Origin: DT-110 sp964342305
Lineage (GTDB): Bacteria > Bacteroidota > Bacteroidia > Chitinophagales > Saprospiraceae
DNA length: 64,000 bases
Reading direction: 5' to 3'
Assembly: GCA_964342305.1 (NCBI GenBank)
Contig: CAYFGK010000002.1
Span: 50,181 to 114,180, forward strand
The position numbers and the translations under genes are program-made. The notes under the pieces were generated by a model. The model was not told the DNA's origin and searched no databases. It saw only the letters and a list, made by a program, of their open reading frames with translations. Below are positions 1-8,677 of the stretch, one piece after another. How positions within the stretch are numbered: the first letter of the stretch is position 1; every line of letters begins with the position of its first letter.

Positions 1-302
1 ACCAGGTCAGGTATGATCGGCTTGCGGGGTAACAGCAGGGTCAAGGGTCCCGGCATATACGATTCAGCCAGTTGGCGCAGCAGGGGTGGGAATTCCGTTA
101 CATACTGGTCGATGCGGTCGAGTGAGGAGGTATGGATGATCAAAGGATCAAAAGTCGGTCGGTTCTTGACGGCAAAGATCTGACTGACCGCTACGGGATC
201 GAGCGCATTACCTGCCAGGCCATAGACGGTTTCCGTCGGAATCCCGATCACCTGGCCGTTCCGTAATAAGTCAGCTGCCCGCTGTACATCTCTTCCAATC
301 AT
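1..302 (-). CDS. tsaC: L-threonylcarbamoyladenylate synthase (TsaC/Sua5), partial
   Basis: The reverse strand reads from ATG at 302 into the window edge, so only about the first 100 residues are present. The translation begins MIGRDVQRAADLL and carries IPTETVYGLAGNA and, further on, KNRPTFDPLIIH. These are the substrate-binding signatures of the YrdC/Sua5 fold, including the K-x-R motif. The enzyme makes threonylcarbamoyl-AMP from threonine, bicarbonate and ATP for the t6A37 tRNA modification in the cytoplasm. The C-terminus lies outside the window, so a short TsaC form cannot be told from a longer Sua5 form. The gene is divergent from the M23 peptidase gene. Confidence 0.85.
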   Translation of the reverse strand, partial: MIGRDVQRAADLLRNGQVIGIPTETVYGLAGNALDPVAVSQIFAVKNRPTFDPLIIHTSSLDRIDQYVTEFPPLLRQLAESYMPGPLTLLLPRKPIIPDL

Positions 303-406
303 GCCCGCGAAAATACGAATTATTACATCGCCGGGTATCGGTATGTTCCACCAAGAAGTGTATTTTAGGATGCCAACAGCGATCTCTTGTACCTTAAATC
401 TAATGT

Positions 407-2110
407 ATGCAGCGTCTGCCTTTAACCCTTCGATTTGTTTGGTTGTTTTCCGTGGTAGTCATAGGTCCACTTTCAGCTCAAGTCCCGGTCAGGCCTCCCG
501 ATGGCGGAGGCGTGTTAGAGCCTCAGTCCGGTCCTTGCCTCTCGCCGGATGACTACGTGTATATTCAGCGAGAGGTCCGGAAAAATGAGAGCGAGCTTCG
601 CGAACACGGGATTATTCCTTCCGCCCAACTCCGAAACGGGATTACGCCAATTGGATGGCCCCTTCGTAATGTGGATGTAAACTATAACCGCTACTGGAGC
701 CTGGTAAACTACGTGGACCAGGATACTACCAGTGGTATTCTGGATTATCGTTGCGGCGATAATACCTACGACGGGCATAAAGGAATTGACATCAGTAGCT
801 ACCCATTCTGGTGGTACATCATGGATAATAATACCATTGAAGTAATCGCTGCGGCCGAAGGAACTATTATTTATAAAATTGACGGTAACGACGATCGCAG
901 TTGTGAGGCCCCTTTTAATAATTGGAACTGTGTGATCGTACTCCACGATGATGGTACGCGGGCATTGTATGGCCACCTCAAAAAGAATTCGTTGACTAGC
1001 AAGGAAGTAGGTATGCGTGTTGATTCGGCAGAATACCTTGGTGAAATGGGCAGCAGTGGTTTTTCCTCCAACCCACACATTCATTTTGAACTTCAGGAAT
1101 CAGATTTTACGCCTATCGAGCCCTTCTTTTCCGATGACCCACAAAATGATTGTAATGTTATGAACGACCGCGGGGAGAGTTGGTGGAGCGATCAGAAAGA
1201 CTACTGGGAACCGCGGGTAAATGCCATGTTTACCCATTCCGACGTCCCCAACATCGCTTTCTGTCCGGAGGATGAGCGTACCAATTTTGAGAATTGGTTT
1301 ACCCACGGTAGCGAGGTGTACCTGGGTATTTACCAATCAGATCGCATACCGGGTGAGCAGGCGTACATCCAAATTATCAAACCGGATGGAGAGGTACTAT
1401 ATGCTTGGTTCATTGGTTCGCAATACGAGTTACAATGGAGTTGGAATTATTGGATGATTGTAATTCCAGACGGAGCGCCACAAGGCACCTGGACGTACCG
1501 GGTCACCTATAATGGTGATGTGGTTGACCACCACTTCTACGTGGATTGCGAAAGTGATCTGACTGTACAGGACCAGACCGTAAGCAATGCCGGGTTATTC
1601 CAGGCGGCGAATCAAGTCGAAACCTCGGGAGTCGTGACCATAGCTTCGGTGACGGAGACCGTGTTCAGGGGAGGCTCTATTCATCTTAATCCAGGATTCA
1701 GTGTCTCGGCCGGGGCCTCTTTTCGGGCCTACACTGACGGATGTGCAACGCTTCCCGCACGTACAAATAAGCAGCGGCTGGTTGCCGGGCGCACCCACGG
1801 CGAGTCGTCGCCGGTAACCAATGAGCCGGTAAAACTGGAAAAAGAACACAAACGGCCAACACTCACGGTCGTACAACCGGTGCAGAATGATGAACTGACA
1901 CTATTTCTTGATTTAAACGAATCGGAGGAGGTTACCCTGGAAATGGTAGATATGTATGGTCGACCGGTACCGGGAACTGTATTGGAGAAGACTTTACCCC
2001 GAGGATATTCTCCTGTCTCTTTAAGGTTGCCATTGTTAGCACCAGGGACTTACATTCTCCTTGCCCACGGCAGTGAAACGAATATCCGGAAAACTATCGT
2101 CATACAGTAG
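407..2110 (+). CDS. Secreted M23 (LytM-type) peptidase with T9SS sorting domain
   Basis: 567 residues. An N-terminal signal peptide (hydrophobic stretch ending near PLSAQ) is followed by an M23/LytM domain: HKGID near residue 124 supplies the first zinc ligands and HIHFEL near residue 225 the HxH motif. A middle beta-rich region follows. Next comes a short module around residues 385-450 with LNPGF and a nearby FRAY, also found in the M43 peptidase at 49105. The last 80 residues look like a type A T9SS C-terminal sorting domain, ending APGTYILLAHG...RKTIVIQ. Family knowledge suggests cleavage of peptidoglycan cross-links or glycine-rich peptides outside the cell. The usual catalytic motifs look intact; the substrate is unknown. 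Confidence 0.8.
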   Translation: MQRLPLTLRFVWLFSVVVIGPLSAQVPVRPPDGGGVLEPQSGPCLSPDDYVYIQREVRKNESELREHGIIPSAQLRNGITPIGWPLRNVDVNYNRYWSLVNYVDQDTTSGILDYRCGDNTYDGHKGIDISSYPFWWYIMDNNTIEVIAAAEGTIIYKIDGNDDRSCEAPFNNWNCVIVLHDDGTRALYGHLKKNSLTSKEVGMRVDSAEYLGEMGSSGFSSNPHIHFELQESDFTPIEPFFSDDPQNDCNVMNDRGESWWSDQKDYWEPRVNAMFTHSDVPNIAFCPEDERTNFENWFTHGSEVYLGIYQSDRIPGEQAYIQIIKPDGEVLYAWFIGSQYELQWSWNYWMIVIPDGAPQGTWTYRVTYNGDVVDHHFYVDCESDLTVQDQTVSNAGLFQAANQVETSGVVTIASVTETVFRGGSIHLNPGFSVSAGASFRAYTDGCATLPARTNKQRLVAGRTHGESSPVTNEPVKLEKEHKRPTLTVVQPVQNDELTLFLDLNESEEVTLEMVDMYGRPVPGTVLEKTLPRGYSPVSLRLPLLAPGTYILLAHGSETNIRKTIVIQ

Positions 2111-2353
2111 ACATTTGAGCAGGTAAGTATACCGCTTCCGAAGTACTTTGTAAGTGTAAAAGCTTCAATCATGGACTGGTCTAATAACCTCTGGCCTCTG
2201 GCTACGAGGAATCACCGTTCTGTCAACGTATTATTCCCATTTGTCGTGAGCTGGAATGGATAGACGAGGGATCAACCTGCGACTATTTTCAGTATATTAT
2301 CCGGGTAAACAACCGGGGACCTACAACCGCTTTTTAATAAGCCCCCGGTAAAG

Positions 2354-3916
2354 ATGGATAGTATGAACAAACGAACGCTTCTCATCAGCAGCTGGTGCCT
2401 GCTTGTCCTATGCACCCTTTTTTCCTGTCAACCTGCCAATGATGTAGATCTCGTCATCGCTAACGCTATGGTTTACGACGGTTCCGCTAACGGGCCGGTC
2501 ACTGCTGATGTTGGTGTGGTCGGTGATCAGATCGCATGGATCGTATCCGATACCGCTGTGCGGGCAGCCCGTACTATTGATGCTACCGGATACGTACTGG
2601 CTCCGGGGTTTATCGATCCGCACACACATTCCCTGCGCGACCTGGAGTCGGCTAATCGCAACAGCAATATTAATTACCTGACCCAGGGGGTTACCACGGT
2701 CGTCAACGGCAACGACGGGGGAGGGCCACTGAATATTGCCGAGGTTTTTGATACGCTTACGCAAAAAGGGATAGGAACCAATGCGGCCCTTATGGCCCCG
2801 CACCGTTCCATACGTCGCCTCGTAATGGGCATGGACGATCGTGCTCCCACGGAGGAGGAACTTGCCAATATGCAGACGCTGGTGGAGCGGTGCATGGAGG
2901 CCGGAGCATTGGGCTTGTCGTCGGGTCTTTTTTATGCGCCGGCCAGTTTTGCCGAAACCGAAGAAGTAATAGCCCTGGCCAAGGTTGCCGCACGCTACGG
3001 CGGCCTGTACGATGTCCACATGCGGGATGAAAGTACTTATAATATTGGGTTATTAAATGCTATCCGTGAAACCATCGAGATCGCCGATCGGGGTGGCCTG
3101 CCAGCAAATATTTCCCACATAAAATGCCTGGGTACCGATGTCTGGGGGCAGAGTGCCGAGGCTATCCGGATCGTCGATTCGGCCCGCATTGCAGGCCTGG
3201 AAATCACGGCTGACCAATATCCGTTTGAGGCCTCTTCCACTTCATTCAGTGCTGCTTTGTTACCACGATGGGTGGTGGCGAATGATCCTGATTACTTACC
3301 GAAGTTGAGCAACGATACCTTATTGCCCCGGATTCGGGAGGGTATAGCCGAAAATCTACGCCGCCGGGGCGGACCAGAGTCCATCTTGCTTATCCGTCCG
3401 CAGGATTCCACCCTGACCGGGCTTACCTTAGGCGATGTTGCCGGGCAATTGGAAACTGATCCGGTAAGTGCCGCCATCCAGATCATACTGCGTGGCGGTA
3501 GTGACATCGCCTCCTTTAATATGCAGGAATCGGATATTGAGGCTTACATGCGGCAGCCCTGGGTGATGACCTGTTCGGACGGCGGGAGTCCGCACCCCCG
3601 CAAATTCGCCTCCTATCCCACCAAGATCGTCAAGTATGTACAGGGACGGGAAGTGCTCTCTCTGGCGCAGATGATTCACCGCTCGAGTGGGATGGTCGCC
3701 GACGTCTTCGGCATTCCGAAACGCGGCTATATCCGGCCCGGTTATTTCGCTGACCTCATTCTGTTTAAGCCCGACGAACTGGAGGTGCATTCCACCTTTG
3801 CGGAGCCGGTCCAGCTCTCCACGGGTATGCATGCGGTATTGGTCAACGGTGTTTTCGCCATAGATGGCGGGGAATATACGGGAGCACTGGCAGGCAGGGC
3901 GGTACGACGGGAGTAA
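2354..3916 (+). CDS. N-acyl-D-amino-acid deacylase family amidohydrolase, lipoprotein
   Basis: 520 residues, with a lipoprotein signal (hydrophobic run ending LFSC). The amidohydrolase metal motif GFIDPHTH is near residues 85-92. HMRDE and SDGGSPHPRKFASYP near residue 407 are typical of the D-aminoacylase/N-acyl-D-Asp/Glu deacylase subgroup. The C-terminal GYFADLILF is the usual beta-sandwich return. It probably hydrolyses N-acyl-D-amino acids or related dipeptides at the periplasmic face. Start could be 2354 or the in-frame ATG at 2363; the second gives a shorter n-region before the signal sequence. It ends just before a strong bidirectional terminator shared with the convergent M24 gene. 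Substrate is not predictable. Confidence 0.85.
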   Translation: MDSMNKRTLLISSWCLLVLCTLFSCQPANDVDLVIANAMVYDGSANGPVTADVGVVGDQIAWIVSDTAVRAARTIDATGYVLAPGFIDPHTHSLRDLESANRNSNINYLTQGVTTVVNGNDGGGPLNIAEVFDTLTQKGIGTNAALMAPHRSIRRLVMGMDDRAPTEEELANMQTLVERCMEAGALGLSSGLFYAPASFAETEEVIALAKVAARYGGLYDVHMRDESTYNIGLLNAIRETIEIADRGGLPANISHIKCLGTDVWGQSAEAIRIVDSARIAGLEITADQYPFEASSTSFSAALLPRWVVANDPDYLPKLSNDTLLPRIREGIAENLRRRGGPESILLIRPQDSTLTGLTLGDVAGQLETDPVSAAIQIILRGGSDIASFNMQESDIEAYMRQPWVMTCSDGGSPHPRKFASYPTKIVKYVQGREVLSLAQMIHRSSGMVADVFGIPKRGYIRPGYFADLILFKPDELEVHSTFAEPVQLSTGMHAVLVNGVFAIDGGEYTGALAGRAVRRE

Positions 3917-3921
3917 TGAAT

Positions 3922-3978
3922 AATTTTTAGTGTTTAATTTTTAATTCCTAATTAATTAAAAATTAAACACTAAAAATT
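3922..3978. terminator. AT-only perfect 25-bp inverted repeat, bidirectional terminator
   Basis: Arms 3922-3946 and 3954-3978 are perfectly complementary over 25 bp with a 7-nt loop. The stem is almost pure A/T, so both strands end in U-rich RNA. It sits between the stop codons of two convergent genes (3916 and 3989), the expected place for a bidirectional terminator. Confidence 0.75.
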
Positions 3979-3988
3979 ATAAAGTCCA

Positions 3989-5341
3989 TCAGCCGTTGGA
4001 TTGGCCGAGTTTTTGTTTTTGACGGGGAATGAGGTACAGTTCCGTTTGGCGTCCGTCGATATACCGAACTTGTTCTCCATCGAAGAAGGCATCCTCTTCC
4101 ATCATCATGCGGATCTCTTTGTTCCATTCGTTGAGAAAGACTCTGGTATTCAACTCAATTGAGTAGGCAGTATTGGGGTACATTTTATAATCTCCATTAT
4201 GCGGCACACCTCCTTGCTGGTCCCACATGCCGATGGTCGGGCCGGCTGCGTGTCCGTGGTAACCGATAGGGTGGGTATAGATGGAAGGCTTTAATCCTTC
4301 CGATTTGGCTTGTTGCAGGGATGCGGCCAGAATATCATTACCGGAACGCCCGGTCTGGAAATTATTGGTCAGTATATCCATCAGGCGCAGGCCTTTATTA
4401 AAGGCTGCCTGGAGGTAGGCCGGAGCTTCCGTTTCGCCCGGTTTGAGGACATAGGCGTTTTCCTGAGTATCAGTATTGAGGCCTAGATAGGTTATGCCAA
4501 AGTCGCAATGTACCAGGTCACCCGGCATGATTACGTCGGAATCCGGCCGGCGTGAAAAGGAGCGGTCGGTATCACCGCCCTCGGGATCGGCCCGTTGCAC
4601 ATCGACGGTAGGATGGAACCAGGCGGTGAGTCCCAGTTCCCGAATGCGATCCCGGTAGTACCACACCACGTCGTCGGTGGTAGTAATCCCCGGTTGGATC
4701 ACCTGGTCCGACAGGCCCTCCTGAATAATTTCGTGGGCTATCCGGCATACTTGCTGGTAGGCGACCATTTCGGAGGGGGTACGGGTTTCGAGCCAACCGA
4801 TGGCGAGCTCTTCGGCGGAAACGAGCCGATCCTGATATTTGGAAGACAGGGCACTTTCCAACAATTCATAGTGGTTTGCGGACAGTCCGTCGGCCAGTCC
4901 AAAGTGCTCGGACCGGTTGACTCCGATGCGTTGCGGGTCGCGTTCGGCTACGATTTCCGCCAGTCGTGCCCATTGGTCGGGCTGTTTTTCTTTATCCCAG
5001 GCTTTTTTGAAGGTTGTTCCCACGTCGTAGCGGGCGCAGGCCAGCGATTCGACAGAATCGCCATCGTAATACATCACGAGCATGGTGGTGCGGCGGGCCG
5101 ACAACCAACTGGAGGGCAGCATGGTTTTTAGCACGGCATCTTCATTGTATTCTTTGGAGATGAGAATCCACATATCAATACCGGTACGTTCCATCAGATC
5201 AGGCAAGAGGGTAGCCATGCGTTCTTCCAGCCATGCATCCCGGACTTCGCCTTGTGTTTTCAGGTCCAGGATAGCGGGCATCTGCGCACTTAGTGGGAGG
5301 AGGCTGAGGAAGAGCAGGCAGCTGAGCAGGGTTTGTTTCAT
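3989..5341 (-). CDS. Secreted M24 family (Xaa-Pro aminopeptidase-like) metallopeptidase
   Basis: I chose the ATG at 5341 (MKQTLLSCLLFL...LSAQ), which begins with a clean signal peptide. An upstream in-frame ATG at 5395 would add 18 residues from a short tandem-repeat region. The protein has about 450 residues. The pita-bread fold motifs are in the C-terminal half: HCDFGITYLG and NTDTQ for the first metal ligands, GYHGHAAGPTIG for the histidine, YSIELNT for the glutamate, and a last glutamate in RQTELYLI. The N-terminal half matches the creatinase-like domain. It probably trims peptides in the periplasm. It is convergent with the D-aminoacylase gene. Confidence 0.8.
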   Translation of the reverse strand: MKQTLLSCLLFLSLLPLSAQMPAILDLKTQGEVRDAWLEERMATLLPDLMERTGIDMWILISKEYNEDAVLKTMLPSSWLSARRTTMLVMYYDGDSVESLACARYDVGTTFKKAWDKEKQPDQWARLAEIVAERDPQRIGVNRSEHFGLADGLSANHYELLESALSSKYQDRLVSAEELAIGWLETRTPSEMVAYQQVCRIAHEIIQEGLSDQVIQPGITTTDDVVWYYRDRIRELGLTAWFHPTVDVQRADPEGGDTDRSFSRRPDSDVIMPGDLVHCDFGITYLGLNTDTQENAYVLKPGETEAPAYLQAAFNKGLRLMDILTNNFQTGRSGNDILAASLQQAKSEGLKPSIYTHPIGYHGHAAGPTIGMWDQQGGVPHNGDYKMYPNTAYSIELNTRVFLNEWNKEIRMMMEEDAFFDGEQVRYIDGRQTELYLIPRQKQKLGQSNG

Positions 5342-5383
5342 AGTTTTTGCTGAAAAAGTACGGAAAAATGGGTGAAAATGTAC

Positions 5384-5433
5384 TGAGGAGGTCACTTTAG
5401 TGAGGAGGTCACTTTAGTGGGGAGGTCAGTGTA
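5384..5433. repeat. 17-bp short tandem repeat upstream of the M24 gene
   Basis: TGAGGAGGTCACTTTAG occurs twice head to tail (5384-5400 and 5401-5417), followed by a degenerate third unit to 5433. It lies just upstream of the chosen M24 start and may cover its promoter or leader. Confidence 0.7.
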
Positions 5434-5485
5434 AAACAACCATAAGGAGGAGGTTTTTAAGAAAAATATTCTGAGGATACGAGGC

Positions 5486-6421
5486 TTATTTCTCCGGAAG
5501 CAGGATTTCCTGCTTTCGTAGGTTTAAATTACGGATACTCGTTTCCAGCTTTTCCCGGCGGTTCTCGAGGGTGCGGAGGGTTACCCGTAGTTTGTCATGG
5601 GTGCCGGAGACTACACGGATAGCGTTCTCGGCTTTCTGCTTGAGGATGTAATCGGTAATAAGACTATCGTAAAAGCCATTAGTGAAATGGCGGAAACTGG
5701 CCGGGTTAAAGCGAAAGGTCTTTTGCGGATCTTCGTACAGATCGCGCAGTTCGTCCACGAAGCGGTTGAGTTGGTTATTGGCCTGGGGCAGCAGTTTGCG
5801 GGCTTTGTCGATATGCTCCAGTTTGTTGCCCACCTTTTTGATCATGTTTTTCCATTTGCGGTCTTCCCCCCACCAGCCCGATTTTTCGAGGTGATCGAGA
5901 ATCGTGCGAATGGTTCGCCGGGTTTCTTCCCCGGTTTCAATGGCTTCAGTTACCTCCTTCAACTCTTTGTATTCGTGCTCCAACTGGTGGTCGATCTTCC
6001 GCATTTCTTTTCCTTCGGGGGTATCCATACGGGCGACCTGCTCACTGTGGTAATCAAATTGCCGTTGGTACTCGTCCCGTATCTGCTTTCCTCGGCCTAC
6101 CTTTTCAAGCAAGATCTTGCGTTCAAACTCCAGAAGTTCGACCTCCTTCCGCTGTTGATTGTATTCCAGCACTGCTTCCAGGTAATCCTGTTTTTCCTGT
6201 TGCAGCTTTTCTTCCCCCTTACCCAGTATGTTGCGGAATAACTTCCGTAATCCGCCTTTTTCCAGCTCTTCGTAGTGCTGATGTTCGGTCTCGACAATGC
6301 GGTCGAGGCGGTGCAATTCGGCAATGGCCTCCCGCAATCGCTTCTCCGTGCGGTCCAGGTGCTTCTCAGCCAGCTCCAGGCTTTTAACCTCTTCCAGCGC
6401 CTTTATAAGTTTATCGTGCAT
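5486..6421 (-). CDS. Hypothetical long coiled-coil protein
   Basis: 311 residues, very rich in E, K, R, L and Q. Heptad-like patterns run through most of residues 1-200 (for example EKRLREAIAELHRLDRIVE) and again near the C-terminus (RRKLETSI-like). There is no signal peptide or membrane segment, so it is probably cytoplasmic. A short less-charged part around residues 235-260 (TFRFNPASFRHFTNGFYDS) could be a small folded patch. I do not recognise a family. It stands alone: the downstream M24 gene is over 100 bp away and the upstream region holds a structured repeat. Calling it a coiled coil is secure; a function is not. Confidence 0.65.
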   Translation of the reverse strand: MHDKLIKALEEVKSLELAEKHLDRTEKRLREAIAELHRLDRIVETEHQHYEELEKGGLRKLFRNILGKGEEKLQQEKQDYLEAVLEYNQQRKEVELLEFERKILLEKVGRGKQIRDEYQRQFDYHSEQVARMDTPEGKEMRKIDHQLEHEYKELKEVTEAIETGEETRRTIRTILDHLEKSGWWGEDRKWKNMIKKVGNKLEHIDKARKLLPQANNQLNRFVDELRDLYEDPQKTFRFNPASFRHFTNGFYDSLITDYILKQKAENAIRVVSGTHDKLRVTLRTLENRREKLETSIRNLNLRKQEILLPEK

Positions 6422-6485
6422 ATTCTAACGGTTTACGGATAACGGTTTACGGCAGACGGCCCACGATGGACGGTTTTTTTTGCGA

Positions 6486-6590
6486 TTATACCGCTTCCAA
6501 AAAGGTTTGGGCTTCGCCCAACCTTTTTACGCGAGTATATACTCGACTCGAAGTGGTTTGGGATCCCAAACCACTTCGTTGTCGGTATAA
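6486..6590. repeat. Cloverleaf-like intergenic element, copy A
   Basis: This 105-bp element has 8-bp terminal inverted repeats (TTATACCG at 6486-6493, CGGTATAA at 6583-6590). It contains three successive hairpins: GGTTTGGGC with GCCCAACC, the perfect palindrome CGAGTATATACTCG, and a 30-bp palindrome at 6549-6578. A second copy is at 23116-23221, where paired bases in the third stem differ in a compensatory way. The rest of the 6422-6810 gap holds no convincing gene. Confidence 0.85.
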
Positions 6591-6810
6591 TAACCGCACC
6601 GCATTTGCCCAAGAATACTGACAAGTTTAAGCTTCCTGCGTTTGGCCCGTCCGCCGTCGGCCGTTCCTGCCCGCCGAAGTCCGGAACGGACGAAGGGAGG
6701 GAGCCGTCAGCCGTCCTACCAAAGTATGAATTACCGTAAAAATGCCGAATTCCTACTTTGGTAGGAGGCGGAATACTCCCTAAATCCTGCACCTTGTGGA
6801 AAAAAAGCAC

Positions 6811-7329
6811 ATGAAAAAGATTGTTATTCGCAACGGCCTCTTTGCCGGCGGTATTCTGGTTACCCTGATGACGGTATCTATGTTATTGATGAACGAATCG
6901 ACCAACTTCAGGTTGGCGGAGATCCTGGGTTATTTATCGATGGTATTATCCTTTGTTTTCATTTTCGTGGATATCCGTGAATTTCGGGACAAGTACCAGG
7001 ATGGTTTCATCACCTTTGGCAAAGGGTTTCAGGTGGGTATCCTGATTACGCTGATCGCTTCCTTACTGTACGTCGCCGGGTGGATGATATTGTCGAATAC
7101 GGTGGCTACTGATTTTGGCGATCAGTACTATGAACAATTTATTCAGAATATTCGCGAGAGCGATATGGCAGAGGATGAAAAACAGGCTCAAATCGCCAAA
7201 TACGAACGCAATAAAGACATGTACCAGAACCCGTTGGTGCAAATAGGCGTTAGTTTCCTCGAGATCTTTCCGGTCGGCTTGCTGGTCACCTTGCTGAGCG
7301 CATTGGTTTTGCGCAAAGGGAAAAAGTAA
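6811..7329 (+). CDS. DUF4199 domain membrane protein
   Basis: 172 residues from the ATG at 6811 (MKKIVIRNGLFAGG). An in-frame GTG at 6796 would add five residues, but the ATG fits the family N-terminus better. Four hydrophobic helices are visible: roughly 9-27, 36-56, 77-97 and 148-168. Between helices 3 and 4 is a charged segment with YEQFI and KYERNKDMYQNPL, and GFITFGKGFQVG precedes helix 3; both are typical of Bacteroidota DUF4199 inner-membrane proteins. The molecular role of the family is not known. It stands alone on the plus strand. Confidence 0.75.
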   Translation: MKKIVIRNGLFAGGILVTLMTVSMLLMNESTNFRLAEILGYLSMVLSFVFIFVDIREFRDKYQDGFITFGKGFQVGILITLIASLLYVAGWMILSNTVATDFGDQYYEQFIQNIRESDMAEDEKQAQIAKYERNKDMYQNPLVQIGVSFLEIFPVGLLVTLLSALVLRKGKK

Positions 7330-7332
7330 AAT

Positions 7333-7554
7333 CTAACCAAAAATGTCGTCAATATCTCCCTGGATTTCCTTTAGAGTTTCCTGATCGACGGCATTCCCGG
7401 CGGATTGATTGAGTTGCTCGATCAATCCGTCTTTTTTTGCCGGAAGGCTACCCTCTGAATGCTCCAGTTGCATGAGCCTGGCGACCGTCTGCAGCAGTTG
7501 CTCATCCTGACAGGCCAGGATCTTATCGATCAATTGTCGTTTCAGTTCGGTCAT
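7333..7554 (-). CDS. Small helical protein, antitoxin-like, downstream of TetR gene
   Basis: 73 residues, MTELKRQLIDKILACQDEQL and onward, acidic and helical, ending GDIDDIFG. The N-terminal pattern (IDKI-x4-DEQLL-x3-ARLM) resembles the small antitoxin-like proteins that often precede RelE-type toxins in Bacteroidota, but no toxin gene is next to it. It starts 9 bp after the TetR stop codon, so the two are probably co-transcribed. The coding strand is interrupted by a copy of the T-tract mini-hairpin motif (7432-7448). Function unknown. Confidence 0.5.
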   Translation of the reverse strand: MTELKRQLIDKILACQDEQLLQTVARLMQLEHSEGSLPAKKDGLIEQLNQSAGNAVDQETLKEIQGDIDDIFG

Positions 7555-7563
7555 AAAAGCTGG

Positions 7564-8148
7564 TTATCGGGGACGAAGAAAGTCGAGTAATAAACGCATG
7601 GTCTCCCTTTGCGGATCCACGGAACGTTGCATTTTGCTGCGGACCAGAGAACCATAAAAGGCGGAATGTACAAATTCAGCCAGGGCCTCCGGTGTTTCAT
7701 CGGTACGGATTTCTCCCGCATCCTGTCCTTCAGCAATAACCGCTGCCAATTGGTTCACCCATCCCTTAAAAATACCGAGGGAGGTATCGGCGATCCGGTC
7801 GTTATAGCCACTGGCTTCGGTCGCCAGATTCATCACGAGGCAGCCATTGCGGGCTTCTTCCTCATCGTAGGCCCCGACGAGGAGGCCGTAGAAACCCAAC
7901 AGCCGCCGGAGAGCGGAGGGTTCGTCGTCATTCATAGCCTGTTCCAGCAACTGGTCAATACTACCTCCGTACATCTCCATCAATTGGAGGGTATAATCCT
8001 CCTTACTCTGGAAAAAATTGTAGAACGAACCTTTCGGGATTCCACTGTGTTTGAGGATGTCGCTGACGCCGGTATGGTGGTATCCCTGGCGGCGGATAAG
8101 GTACAGGCCAGTTAGCAGAATGTCCTCCTTATTGTATTTCTTATTCAT
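7564..8148 (-). CDS. TetR/AcrR family transcriptional regulator
   Basis: 194 residues. The N-terminal helix-turn-helix is clear: GYHHTGVSDILKHSGIPKGSFYNFFQSKEDYTLQLM is the TetR recognition region (described here by its span, residues 22-57). The C-terminal ligand-binding part has a cysteine in ARNGCLVMNLATE, as in the TetR_C subgroup near AcuR/YxaF-type repressors. It probably represses its own operon and possibly a distant target. Neighbours give no hint of the ligand. The start ATG at 8148 fits the family length. Confidence 0.85.
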   Translation of the reverse strand: MNKKYNKEDILLTGLYLIRRQGYHHTGVSDILKHSGIPKGSFYNFFQSKEDYTLQLMEMYGGSIDQLLEQAMNDDEPSALRRLLGFYGLLVGAYDEEEARNGCLVMNLATEASGYNDRIADTSLGIFKGWVNQLAAVIAEGQDAGEIRTDETPEALAEFVHSAFYGSLVRSKMQRSVDPQRETMRLLLDFLRPR

Positions 8149-8191
8149 GGGTTTTTTGGTTGGACCAGTTGGTAAAGTACGGAATTAGTAT

Positions 8192-8383
8192 TAACGTGAG
8201 GTTGGGGTCGATTTTTTTGTTAAGCGATTAAGCGTCACAACCCCACGTTGTATTTGGTATAGGGTATAAGGTAGTAAGACAAACCTGAATCCACATACCC
8301 TATACCTACTGCGCAATACCGGGAGGTTGGGCCTTGGTAATCTTCTGTCTTTTACAAAATTAGCTGAGCCCAACCTCACGTTC
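8192..8383 (+). repeat. Three-hairpin intergenic repeat, copy 1
   Basis: About 190 bp made of a left hairpin (CGTGAGGTTGGGG... with ...CAACCCCACG), a middle palindrome (GTATAGGGTAT with ATACCCTATAC) and a right hairpin (GAGGTTGGGC with GCCCAACCTC). Related copies are at 22654-22830 (inverted), 44444-44632, and a right-hairpin-only copy at 59605-59664. It fills much of the gene-free stretch between the TetR gene and the operon starting at 8678. Confidence 0.8.
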
Positions 8384-8461
8384 GTATAAAGACCATTCGC
8401 CCGTTCGGGCTCATCCTTAGTACCTGGACGGCAAACTTTCTTTTTGCAAATGCCATGTGGT

Positions 8462-8590
8462 CAATGCTCAATGCTCAGTGCACAATGCTCAGTGCACAAT
8501 GCTCGGTGCTCAATGTTCAGTGCTAAATGCTAAATGGACAATGCCGGTGCTCGGTAAACGAATAATTGAGCACTGAGCACTGTTCATTTA
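8462..8590. repeat. Degenerate short repeat of the AATGCTCAGTGC type
   Basis: A run of variants of CAATGCTCAGTG (AATGCTCAATGCTCAGTGCACAATG and so on), then an inverted portion (GAGCACTGAGCACTG). Units are imperfect and there are no unique spacers. Similar short-repeat DNA is at 24452-24545 and 58502-58960. The remainder of 8384-8677 shows no gene. Confidence 0.7.
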
Positions 8591-8652
8591 CCATTCATAA
8601 CCCAAATACTCCAAAAAAAACTATATTTCAGGTATTACGCGTTCTGTAATCC

Positions 8653-8670
8653 TTTTGCGGAAGCAAAAAA
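8653..8670. repeat. Representative T-tract mini-hairpin motif
   Basis: TTTTGCGGAAGCAAAA is a GC-GGAA-GC mini-hairpin flanked by T and A tracts, 7 nt before the GTG start of the next gene. It is one of about 27 sites in the window of the form T(3-7)(G)GC(C)G(A/G)AA(G)GC(C), on either strand, in genes and between them. At this site it could pair with or hide the ribosome-binding region of the adaptor gene. Confidence 0.6.
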
Positions 8671-8677
8671 TTATCCC

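Noticed and set aside
515..1084. 189-codon minus frame within the M23 peptidase gene
   Set aside because: Shadow frame with no recognisable motif, while the plus frame has signal peptide, catalytic motifs and sorting domain.
2128..2150. Third copy of the cloverleaf element (TATACCGCTTCC)
   Set aside because: Only the first 12 bp match; none of the inner hairpins is present.
8462..8590. Possible CRISPR array
   Set aside because: Units are short, imperfect and have no unique spacers; no cas genes are present. The same applies to 58502-58960 and 24452-24545.
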